Below are positions 1-5,810 of a DNA stretch of 26,145 nucleotides, one piece after another. The notes under the pieces were generated by a model. The model made no database searches. It had not been told where the DNA came from and saw nothing but the letters and a program-made list of their open reading frames with translations. The translations under genes and the position numbers were made by a program. Position 1 is the first letter of the stretch, and each line of letters opens with the position of its first letter. The stretch lies in the IMG/VR virus record IMGVR_UViG_3300024520_000434, positions 1 through 26,145 of that record, one strand, 5' to 3'. Origin of the DNA: a virus.

Positions 1-1
1 A

Positions 2-454
2 TCCGAACAGCTGGCGAAGTCGGAGACGCTCCCGCGGGGATACGAACGGCACGCGCCGACGATCGCGAGGATGGCGCTAGCTGCCGACGAGACGCGGGCC
101 AAGCTCAAGACGGCGGCGAAGTTCGGAGCGGGGCCGACCGTCAGATGCAATCAATGCGGCGACCTCGGCCGCGTCTCGATCTACCTGGTCGGCAATTCAT
201 TGGCCAGGTGGATGGAGCACGCGCGGCGGTTCGGCTCGATTGCGCCGCCCGAGCACGCAACCGGCATCGTCCGTTGCGACTGCGATACCGGCCGGTCCGT
301 CATGGACCACCTACCGGAATACGTCCCGGCGCATCATCGGATCTCGGTCCGTTCGCCGGGCGTTCACCTGCGGAACAATCCGGCGATCCTGGCCGAGAGG
401 CGGGCGGAAGTCGAATTGGCTCAATCGGTCGTCGACCGGGGGGTGATGGAATGA
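2..454 (+). CDS. Cys-motif protein, 5' end cut by window
   Basis: The reading frame is open from base 2, the first in-frame ATG is at base 71, and the stop is at 452-454. That ATG has no ribosome binding site at a proper distance, and the upstream codons look like coding sequence, so the gene probably begins before the window. From the ATG the product is 127 aa. It carries a CxxC pair (CNQCG, about residues 26-29) and a later CxC pair (RCDCD, about residues 68-71), a possible zinc-binding set, followed by a charged helical tail. The stop overlaps the next start (ATGA), so the two are probably translationally coupled. Its position before a Holliday junction resolvase suggests a replication or recombination accessory role, but I do not recognise the family. 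Confidence 0.6.
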   Translation, partial: SEQLAKSETLPRGYERHAPTIARMALAADETRAKLKTAAKFGAGPTVRCNQCGDLGRVSIYLVGNSLARWMEHARRFGSIAPPEHATGIVRCDCDTGRSVMDHLPEYVPAHHRISVRSPGVHLRNNPAILAERRAEVELAQSVVDRGVME

Positions 455-687
455 CGCCGTACGAACAGTTGGACTTGAGCGAGGCGAAGCGGGAGAGGAT
501 GCTTACGATAGCGGACGGTTACGAGCAGTCGGCGATGCAGTTGACGGCGTCGCTAAAGCAAAGGGTTTCGACCGATCCCGACGATGTCGCGTACCAAGCC
601 CTGATCGAGAAGGGCCTCGTGCTGTTCGCGTCTGCTGATAGGCTTCGGCGGACCGTGTGCTATCTGGAATCAGCCGAGAGGAATTGA
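451..687 (+). CDS. small helical hypothetical protein
   Basis: A 78-residue protein starts at the ATG that overlaps the upstream stop (ATGA) and ends four bases before the resolvase gene. The same frame is open upstream to 145, but that stretch lies inside the preceding gene and has no good start signal. The predicted product is charged and largely helical, with no motif I recognise. The tight coupling on both sides suggests it is a true member of the replication/recombination operon. Confidence 0.6.
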   Translation: MTPYEQLDLSEAKRERMLTIADGYEQSAMQLTASLKQRVSTDPDDVAYQALIEKGLVLFASADRLRRTVCYLESAERN

Positions 688-691
688 CCCG

Positions 692-1153
692 ATGCTCGTA
701 TTCACGATTGACTCGCCGCCGATTGCGCAGCCGCGACAACGGCAACGGGTCATCAAGGTCAACGGGAAGCACACGGCGACCAACTACCTGCCGGCGTCGC
801 ATCCGGTGAACGGGTTCAAGGCGATCGCGCGGGCGGCGTGCCGGCAAGCGTACGACGGGGCGCCGCTGACGGGGCCGGTTAGCGTCGGGTTCGAGTTCGT
901 CTTCGCGCGGCCGAAGGCGATCACCTACAAAACGAAACCGATGTTGAGTCGACCGCATTACGGCAAGCCCGACTGCGACAATCTGATGAAATCGGTACTC
1001 GACGCCTTGAACGGCGTCCTTTGGGCCGACGACGCGCAGGTCTGCGAGTGGTTCGGATTCAAGCGGATCGGCGACGGATACGAGAAGCCGCGGGTAATCT
1101 TGACGGTCAGAGAGATCCCACCGAGGACGGCATCGGCTCACGAGGGCGGGTGA
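692..1153 (+). CDS. rusA: RusA-type Holliday junction resolvase
   Basis: The 153-residue product matches the RusA endonuclease family, which cuts four-way DNA junctions as a dimer and in phages resolves branched DNA before packaging. The signature is clear: KPDCDNLMK at residues 92-100 gives the acidic pair D94 and D96 and the conserved lysine K100. DALNGV follows at 104-109, and WADDAQV at 111-117 supplies the third acidic residue (D113 or D114). The N-terminal strand with PRQRQR (residues 14-19) is also typical. Family members are usually about 120-150 aa, so this one is full length. An AGAGGA sequence lies about 10 bases upstream of the ATG. It closes the replication/recombination block just before the lysis block. 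Confidence 0.92.
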   Translation: MLVFTIDSPPIAQPRQRQRVIKVNGKHTATNYLPASHPVNGFKAIARAACRQAYDGAPLTGPVSVGFEFVFARPKAITYKTKPMLSRPHYGKPDCDNLMKSVLDALNGVLWADDAQVCEWFGFKRIGDGYEKPRVILTVREIPPRTASAHEGG

Positions 1154-1233
1154 TTCGTACTCCGTTTGGCACGTTGACTAGGGAGCGGAAATCCTAGACA
1201 ATGTGGGCTAATCGCATCCAAACAGGGGTTCCG

Positions 1234-1647
1234 ATGCCAAGCGAACGATCCAGGGATGACGAGGACGGAAACAAGGTGGTTCGCGTGCTCGATGCTCTGT
1301 GGTCGTCTAGCGGCTTGATCTGGGGAATCACGGTCGGCGTACTCTCCGCGACGATCTGGGGGATGACGACGCTTAGTTCGGTGACCACAGCGATCGAACT
1401 GCTTGCGAATGAAAAGGTCAACGCGGACCAGGTCCGAGCTATCTTCGATCGCGAAGGAAGCGTCGTTCGCGATACGATCAATGCCAACCGTGAGGGTTAT
1501 ACGTCTCTGTCCGAGCGTTTGCATCGCATCGAAATCCAGCTTGCTCGCTTTGCCGCAATCATGGAACGAAAGGCCGATGGCGACAAGCAGGGATTCGCGC
1601 CCAAGCGACGAGCAAATCCGACGATCAGTTCCGCGACCAAACCGTAG
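1234..1647 (+). CDS. single-pass membrane protein with coiled-coil tail (holin- or spanin-like)
   Basis: The 137-residue protein has a short charged N-terminus, one strong membrane segment (roughly residues 24-45, LIWGITVGVLSATIWGM) and a long charged helical tail likely to form a coiled coil. I chose the ATG at 1234 because AGGGG lies 6-7 bases upstream. An in-frame ATG at 1201 would add 11 residues but its nearest purine run is about 15 bases away. It begins a run of small membrane proteins that precedes a secreted-type hydrolase, so a lysis role (holin accessory or inner-membrane spanin) is the natural inference. No specific family could be named. Confidence 0.7.
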   Translation: MPSERSRDDEDGNKVVRVLDALWSSSGLIWGITVGVLSATIWGMTTLSSVTTAIELLANEKVNADQVRAIFDREGSVVRDTINANREGYTSLSERLHRIEIQLARFAAIMERKADGDKQGFAPKRRANPTISSATKP

Positions 1648-1684
1648 CAAAATGGGGAATCTACCCGATGCACGAGGGCAAGCA

Positions 1685-1807
1685 ATGACGCGCCCACCGT
1701 GGCACTGGGTCAAAGCGTACGACGAGCACGACGCAAGGTGGTGGCATTGGGTCTTCGGGACGGCTTTCTTCGCTGTCGCGATGTGGCAACTCTCGGAGTG
1801 GATGTGA
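1685..1807 (+). CDS. 40-residue single-pass membrane protein
   Basis: This tiny gene begins at the ATG at 1685 with GAGGG six bases upstream, and its TGA overlaps the next start (TGATG). The product starts MTRPPWHWVKAYDE, is rich in Trp and His, and has one hydrophobic segment (about residues 21-37, HWVFGTAFFAVAMWQL). An upstream in-frame ATG at 1652 would add 11 residues but lacks a good ribosome binding site. The spacing and coupling argue that it is real. It is most likely a small holin-associated or antiholin-type membrane protein, an inference from position only. Confidence 0.6.
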   Translation: MTRPPWHWVKAYDEHDARWWHWVFGTAFFAVAMWQLSEWM

Positions 1808-1998
1808 TGAGCAAACACTGGCTGGCGAGCAAAACGCTTTGGTTCAATGGTTTGGCAGTGCTTCTTTCGGTCGGGCTGTCGTTCGGGTTTGGCGAGTTCA
1901 CGCCGTCGCCGGAAGCGTCGGAGATCTCGACCGCGCTGATCGCGATCATCAACATCGTGCTCCGGTTCGCGACGACGCAAGCGATAAGGGGTGCGTGA
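1807..1998 (+). CDS. putative phage holin, two membrane segments
   Basis: The 63-residue product has two hydrophobic helices, about residues 12-27 (WFNGLAVLLSVGLSFGF) and 37-56 (ISTALIAIINIVLRFATT), joined by a short turn. The ending NIVLRFATTQAI resembles a group of small phage holin-like proteins that end in N-[IV]-[VI]-L-R-[FL] plus a Thr/Lys-rich tail. Holins form inner-membrane lesions that let cell-wall enzymes out and time lysis. The start overlaps the upstream stop (TGATG) and the stop overlaps the next ATG in the same way, so it sits in a tightly coupled string. The family match is from pattern memory rather than a search. Confidence 0.68.
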   Translation: MSKHWLASKTLWFNGLAVLLSVGLSFGFGEFTPSPEASEISTALIAIINIVLRFATTQAIRGA

Positions 1999-2255
1999 TG
2001 ACTGTGCGCGAACTAGTGGGATTGCTGCAAGGAGAGCCAAACCAAGACAGGGAAGTCGTCTTATCGAAGGATGCGGAAGGAAACAGCTATTCGCCTCTGT
2101 ACGGAACGTGGGTAGGACGTTACAGCGAGCAGACGAGCGGACAAGGGGACGCTGGAATGGAATGCCTGGACGACGAGTTGCGAGCCGAAGGGTATAACGA
2201 CGAAGACGTGATGGCGGACGGTGTGCCAGCGTTGATTCTTTCCCCAATAGTGTAA
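1998..2255 (+). CDS. small acidic phage protein with EVVLSKDAEGN motif
   Basis: An 85-residue acidic protein begins MTVRELVGLLQ and contains REVVLSKDAEGNSYSPL at about residues 19-35. This signature recurs in small proteins of unknown function from many phages and bacteria. No membrane segment or signal peptide is seen, so it should be cytoplasmic. The ATG overlaps the upstream TGA. Its biochemical role is unknown; its insertion among membrane lysis proteins may be incidental. Confidence 0.72.
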   Translation: MTVRELVGLLQGEPNQDREVVLSKDAEGNSYSPLYGTWVGRYSEQTSGQGDAGMECLDDELRAEGYNDEDVMADGVPALILSPIV

Positions 2256-2272
2256 ACGAGCGGGGGGACGCA

Positions 2273-2398
2273 ATGGATAACTTCCACAACGACCAGGGGC
2301 CTCGGCCGGTAGTGGCGTCGATCTTGCTGACGATCGGCGGGATTCTGGGAACGGTTGCGATGCTGTGGGTACTGATCGAAACGGCCTATTACCGATGA
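2273..2398 (+). CDS. 41-residue single-pass membrane protein
   Basis: The gene runs from the ATG at 2273 to the TGA at 2396-2398, with a G-rich run (GCGGGGGGAC) just upstream acting as ribosome binding site. The product begins MDNFHNDQGPRP and continues with one hydrophobic helix (about residues 13-36, VVASILLTIGGILGTVAMLWVLIE) ending in ETAYYR. It fills what would otherwise be an empty gap between two better genes. Together with the preceding membrane proteins it suggests a multi-component lysis or superinfection-control set, but no family is recognised. Confidence 0.58.
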   Translation: MDNFHNDQGPRPVVASILLTIGGILGTVAMLWVLIETAYYR

Positions 2399-2406
2399 GG
2401 TGAGAC

Positions 2407-2817
2407 GTGGTGGAATGGCGAGAACAGACCGAAGTCGAAGACGATATCGACGAGAAGATTGACGGTGACGTAGGCAAGAAGATTGCCCTTGCGGTGACCG
2501 AGGCGAAGGCAAAAGTCGAGGGCATCGGAGTCAAAGCGGCGTTCGACCCGACCGCGATGATCGCAATAATCACGGCCATTTTCGACGCGATCCAGAATTG
2601 CCGAGGATCGGCAGGAGCACGCATTGCGACGGCTCGCGAGCATCCGCGTGGTTTCGCCGCGTTCGTCATGCGCAGGCAGCTGATCAAGCGGTTCCGCGAG
2701 GACAACGCGACTCGGAAGGACGCCCGGAACTGGGCACGCGCTACGGTCGACGCGATGGGCGAAGCGGCGCCCGATGACCTCGCGGACGTTCTGGAACAAG
2801 CGGAGGGCCAAGGGTGA
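2407..2817 (+). CDS. hypothetical helical protein
   Basis: A 136-residue protein starts at GTG 2407 (a second GTG follows at 2410) behind GAGGTGAG. It has an acidic N-terminus (residues 7-21), an amphipathic hydrophobic helix around residues 46-65 (FDPTAMIAIITAIFDAI) and a basic central helix (MRRQLIKRFRED, 88-99). The stop overlaps the GTG start of the metalloprotease gene by four bases, so the two are likely translated together. I do not recognise a family. Because of the coupling it could chaperone or regulate the downstream hydrolase, which is speculation. Confidence 0.62.
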   Translation: MVEWREQTEVEDDIDEKIDGDVGKKIALAVTEAKAKVEGIGVKAAFDPTAMIAIITAIFDAIQNCRGSAGARIATAREHPRGFAAFVMRRQLIKRFREDNATRKDARNWARATVDAMGEAAPDDLADVLEQAEGQG

Positions 2818-3623
2818 ATCTATCACGCGAACCGGCAATCCCGGACAAGGTCCTTCGCCGAGAGTTGAAGCGAAACGGGTGGATCGGAAAGCAGTCGGTC
2901 ACGCCGGAGCAACTCAAGCGGGCCGTCCAATCGTATCAGCGGCGGTTCGGCCTGAAGGTCGACGGATGGGCCGGGCCGATCACGAGCAGGACGCTGACGG
3001 AACGGTTCTGCGGATGCCCGGACCATGCGCTAGAGGCCCGGTCGGCGTGGGACAAGGACCAGGCGAGAGAAGGTCTCACGTGGGCGATTCCGGAGAAACT
3101 GACCGGCTCGCCGAAGATGTCGGCCGGCGACTACAAACAAGTCGTGACGGTCGCTCTTGCCCATATCTCGACCGTGTGCGGCGCCCGGTTCGTCTACAGT
3201 GCGAACGCCCGCACGGCAAACGTCGTCATGGGCACGCATCGCGAACGATCTGGGGGTGTGCTCGCTTGGTCGCAACTGCCGAACGGTTCCGGGTCGCAGC
3301 TCGAACAGTCGTACGACGACGCCGAGCGGTGGCATTGGGAGAACGTTTCGCCGGCGTCGGGAACGATCGGGCTGATCCACGTGATCCGCCACGAATGGGG
3401 CCACGCCCTCGGCCTCGGTCACGGTGGCGACTGGTTGCTTCGCCCGACGTACGACCCGCGAGCGTATACGTTCCGGAACTGGGAAGCGAAGGAAGTCGTC
3501 GCCCGATACGGGCCACCGCAAGACGTTCCACCGGTCGATCCGCCGCCGGGGCCAGGGGGGACGCGCGAGCTGCGGCTGATTGTCAAGGGCGACTTCACTT
3601 GGGAATGGGAGAAGGCCGAATGA
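2814..3623 (+). CDS. matrixin-like zinc metalloprotease with peptidoglycan-binding-like prodomain
   Basis: The 269-residue protein has two visible parts. Residues about 12-62 resemble a peptidoglycan-binding type 1 domain (AVQSYQRRFGLKVDGWAGP at 37-55). Residues about 80-232 form a matrixin/M10-type catalytic domain with the zinc site HEWGHALGLGH at 193-203 (H193, E194, H197, H203) and an upstream GGVLAWSQLP strand plus SYDDAERW, much as in matrix metalloproteinases. Between them lies RFCGCPD (64-70), close to the MMP cysteine-switch consensus PRCGxPD. The expected Met-turn methionine appears to be leucine (WLLRPTY, 207-213). A proline-rich linker (235-248) and a short strand-rich tail follow. 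No signal peptide is seen. The GTG start overlaps the previous stop and has GGAGG upstream. The neighbouring holin-like genes suggest an endolysin or envelope-digesting role, possibly on peptide rather than glycan substrate. Confidence 0.85.
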   Translation: MNLSREPAIPDKVLRRELKRNGWIGKQSVTPEQLKRAVQSYQRRFGLKVDGWAGPITSRTLTERFCGCPDHALEARSAWDKDQAREGLTWAIPEKLTGSPKMSAGDYKQVVTVALAHISTVCGARFVYSANARTANVVMGTHRERSGGVLAWSQLPNGSGSQLEQSYDDAERWHWENVSPASGTIGLIHVIRHEWGHALGLGHGGDWLLRPTYDPRAYTFRNWEAKEVVARYGPPQDVPPVDPPPGPGGTRELRLIVKGDFTWEWEKAE

Positions 3624-4177
3624 TGCGAATCGCTGGCCTGATCCTGATGATGTTGCCGTTCGGTATCAGTGCCGCCGAGATTGAGATACGCGGCGCCGAG
3701 TCTGTTCGCTTGGGCGACTACACCCTACAACTCGACGGATCGACGACCGTATGGATCGACACGGACGCCGGAACGATCCGCATTGGCAAACCCGGCGAGC
3801 CGAAACCCGAACCCGATCCGAAGCCCGACCCGCCACCGACGGGAATCGAATCTCTGGAGGCGTTCACACGCGCAGCGTTCGACCGGGTGCAAGGGGAGGG
3901 GCCGGACGAGATCACCGTTCGCGAACGGCAGGCCGTGGCGAACGTGTTCGGTGAGTTGGACGTTTCCCGGACCGGCGTTGCATCGAACGAAAAGGAACTG
4001 GGCCAGGCGACGACCGAGGGGATTCGCAGGGTGTTTGGGTCGAAGGCGGACAAGGTGCGGCCGGTGCTGACTGCGATCTTCGCCGAGGCGAACCGGTTAC
4101 GCGATGCGGGCCAGATCGTTTCGATTGACGACTGGGCGAAAGCGTGGCGAGCAATAGCCAAGGGGGCTGAACCGTGA
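3620..4177 (+). CDS. exported proline-linker protein of unknown function
   Basis: The 185-residue product starts at ATG 3620 (overlapping the metalloprotease stop; a second ATG follows immediately) with GGGAGAAGG upstream. It has a clear signal peptide (MMRIAGLILMMLPFGISAA, residues 1-19, likely cleaved near SAA). A short beta-rich section (20-56) and a Pro/Lys/Asp linker (57-73) follow, then a helical domain (75-185). It should act in the periplasm or outside. Its place between a metalloprotease and a thioredoxin-fold protein, with overlaps at both ends, makes a role in envelope breakdown likely. It could be a spanin-like or hydrolase-assisting factor, but no lipobox or catalytic motif is visible. 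Confidence 0.72.
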   Translation: MMRIAGLILMMLPFGISAAEIEIRGAESVRLGDYTLQLDGSTTVWIDTDAGTIRIGKPGEPKPEPDPKPDPPPTGIESLEAFTRAAFDRVQGEGPDEITVRERQAVANVFGELDVSRTGVASNEKELGQATTEGIRRVFGSKADKVRPVLTAIFAEANRLRDAGQIVSIDDWAKAWRAIAKGAEP

Positions 4178-5052
4178 TTCTGTTGATGATGTCGATGCTG
4201 GTCGGCGTGGAATGGCACGACGCCGAAGAACCGCAGGGGATCGCGTGGGCCTCGGCGGTCGTCGAGCCGGCGGCGCTGGTCTTCGGAGAGCCGGACAAGC
4301 CAGTCGTTCTCCCCGCGCCATCGTACGCAGAGGCTTGGGCGGACTCGCTTCGTTCGGGCGTTGGCCTGATGGTCGCTTCGCGCATGGAAGCCTCGGTTCC
4401 CTACTGGCGGGAACGGGCCACGCAGGAAGGGCGGACGTATTGCGTCGATACGGGTGGCGTGTTCCATCAGGGCATTCACCGGCTGGACGTGGCGAGAGGC
4501 AAATTGTGGAGGCGAATCTCGCATCTGTACGCCGGGCCGAATTACTGGCGAATCGAACGGTTCGTCGGGGGTGACGGTTCGGACCTGTGGACCGGGCGAA
4601 CGAAGACGCCCGAGCAGGCCGGCGCCTACGGTAACGTCGTCGTCGTATCGCCGGAGTCGTTCGGCTGTCCCGCATGCGAGGACCTCAAGGGTCGGTTGCG
4701 GGCCGCTGGCGTGGCGTTCCATTCGGTGGCGAACGACCAGGCCGGACCGTGGCCGAGGTTGTACGCGGATGGTCGAGAGATCGAACCGAACGTCGGCGCG
4801 TTGCAGGCCGTGGGGCTGAAGACGAAGAGCAAATCGAAGGCCGTGATTCGTTCGCAAGCAGTCGCTGGCGCCTATTCATCGGCTATGATGGGGATGAGCT
4901 ACAATTCCCAGATGAGTACCAGGATCGTAGAACGAAGCGGCAGACGCGGGCCGTTGCGATCTCTGGGCGCCCTGCTGTTCAATCGGCGCGGCATGCGAGC
5001 GATGCGGGGCCGTTCGATGATGCGAACGAACTACGCGGCGGCCGGTTCCTGA
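4174..5052 (+). CDS. thioredoxin/glutaredoxin-like protein with CPAC motif
   Basis: The 292-residue product starts at GTG 4174, which overlaps the preceding TGA and has AAGGGGG upstream. Residues about 154-215 look like a compact thioredoxin-fold redox domain: a beta strand VVVVSPESF runs into CPAC (C165-C168), then a helix, then PWPRLYADGREI (192-203) with a plausible cis-proline P194. The first 12 residues are hydrophobic (MILLMMSMLVGV) but lack a positive charge, so export is uncertain. The N-terminal 150 residues have an unrecognised Trp/Tyr-rich domain, and the C-terminus (about 215-292) is basic and Met/Arg-rich. Thiol redox activity is inferred from the motif. The coupling to the Cys-containing protease two genes upstream is notable. 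Confidence 0.7.
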   Translation: MILLMMSMLVGVEWHDAEEPQGIAWASAVVEPAALVFGEPDKPVVLPAPSYAEAWADSLRSGVGLMVASRMEASVPYWRERATQEGRTYCVDTGGVFHQGIHRLDVARGKLWRRISHLYAGPNYWRIERFVGGDGSDLWTGRTKTPEQAGAYGNVVVVSPESFGCPACEDLKGRLRAAGVAFHSVANDQAGPWPRLYADGREIEPNVGALQAVGLKTKSKSKAVIRSQAVAGAYSSAMMGMSYNSQMSTRIVERSGRRGPLRSLGALLFNRRGMRAMRGRSMMRTNYAAAGS

Positions 5053-5100
5053 AGCTAGGCATGACGCGGCCCGTGCGGCCGCTTGGATGAAAGGGCGAGG

Positions 5101-5376
5101 ATGCGCCTGCGATTGCACTGCTCGCGGCTCGGCTCGGGCCTCTATATTCTGACCGACAAACCGATGATCAATTCCACGGTGGCCGGCAAGGAAAAGCGTG
5201 ATCTCTACGTTTCGCCCGGCGAACCGATCGGCGTCGGTGGCCTTTGCCCGGACGGCGTGATGAAGCTATTCGACGGATTGCAGCTTCGCCGGCTCGATTC
5301 CCGAATCGTATACCTTTCCGGTGAACTGGCCCCCGAGGCCGAGCAGGCCGAAAGGGGGGCCATCATGTTGGATTGA
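5101..5376 (+). CDS. hypothetical 91-residue protein
   Basis: The ATG at 5101 has AAAGGG five bases before a GAGG run, so I chose it over an upstream in-frame TTG at 5083. The protein is beta-rich at the start (MRLRLHCSRLGSGLYIL) and has a G/P-rich middle (YVSPGEPIGVGGLCPDG) and an acidic end. No family is recognised. It lies between the redox protein and a small acidic/basic protein and is probably a late accessory or structural factor. Confidence 0.6.
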   Translation: MRLRLHCSRLGSGLYILTDKPMINSTVAGKEKRDLYVSPGEPIGVGGLCPDGVMKLFDGLQLRRLDSRIVYLSGELAPEAEQAERGAIMLD

Positions 5377-5428
5377 CGACGCGGATGGCGTGCGTGTGAA
5401 CACGAAGCGGAAAAAAGGAGGGCTGACG

Positions 5429-5656
5429 ATGGCGGCGAAAGATGAGAAGAGATTCGAAGTCAAAATCGGTGGAGTCAAGATCACCGAGAACATTCTGGGC
5501 GGTGGGTCGAAAGACTACTACACCGACGAAGGGCCGGTCATCTACCACGACGTGCCGGAGTCGGTGATGCTGGCTATCGAAGACCGGCTCGTCGCGCTGC
5601 GGAGCCAACTGCTGGCCGACGGACTCGAAGCGTTCAAGAAGAAAAAGGGCGCCTAA
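5429..5656 (+). CDS. small protein with Lys-rich tail
   Basis: A 75-residue protein starts at the ATG at 5429 with a near-perfect AAGGAGG six bases upstream, the strongest ribosome binding site in this part of the window. That suggests high expression. The sequence is beta-rich at first (RFEVKIGGVKITENIL), has a Tyr/Asp-rich middle and a helical end finishing AFKKKKGA. A longer in-frame version begins upstream but without such a signal. The TAA stop touches the base of a large inverted-repeat structure. Function unknown. Confidence 0.68.
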   Translation: MAAKDEKRFEVKIGGVKITENILGGGSKDYYTDEGPVIYHDVPESVMLAIEDRLVALRSQLLADGLEAFKKKKGA

Positions 5657-5729
5657 CGCCCCCGAACCGCGGGCCTGTCCACGTCTCTGGGGGAGAGAAC
5701 ACGGCGGGCCTGCGGTTCGACCTCGGCGT
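5656..5729. other. long structured inverted repeat (possible regulatory RNA or terminator)
   Basis: Three nested helices can be drawn. An outer one pairs 5656-5660 with 5725-5729 (5 bp). A main one pairs 5663-5679 with 5703-5719 (17 consecutive pairs, three of them G-U). An apical one pairs 5684-5688 with 5694-5698 closing a GGGGG loop. It lies directly after a stop codon and 82 bases before the next start. No T-run follows, so it is not a classic intrinsic terminator. It could be an mRNA-stabilising 3' end, a leader controlling the methyltransferase gene, or a DNA site bound by a protein. Confidence 0.55.
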
Positions 5730-5810
5730 CGTTTGCTGGGTTGTCATGCGCCCGGCGGGACGATTGACGTTGTCGCGGCGCCGAGGTTGTTTCTCTTCGC
5801 GAGTCCACCA

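Noticed and set aside
1138-2289. 383-codon open frame on the - strand opposite the small membrane protein genes
   Set aside because: Arg/Ser-rich low-complexity product without motifs; the + strand genes in this area have coupled starts and good ribosome binding sites.
3718-4857. 379-codon open frame on the - strand
   Set aside because: Opposes two coupled + strand genes with a signal peptide and CPAC motif; composition is that of an antisense shadow.
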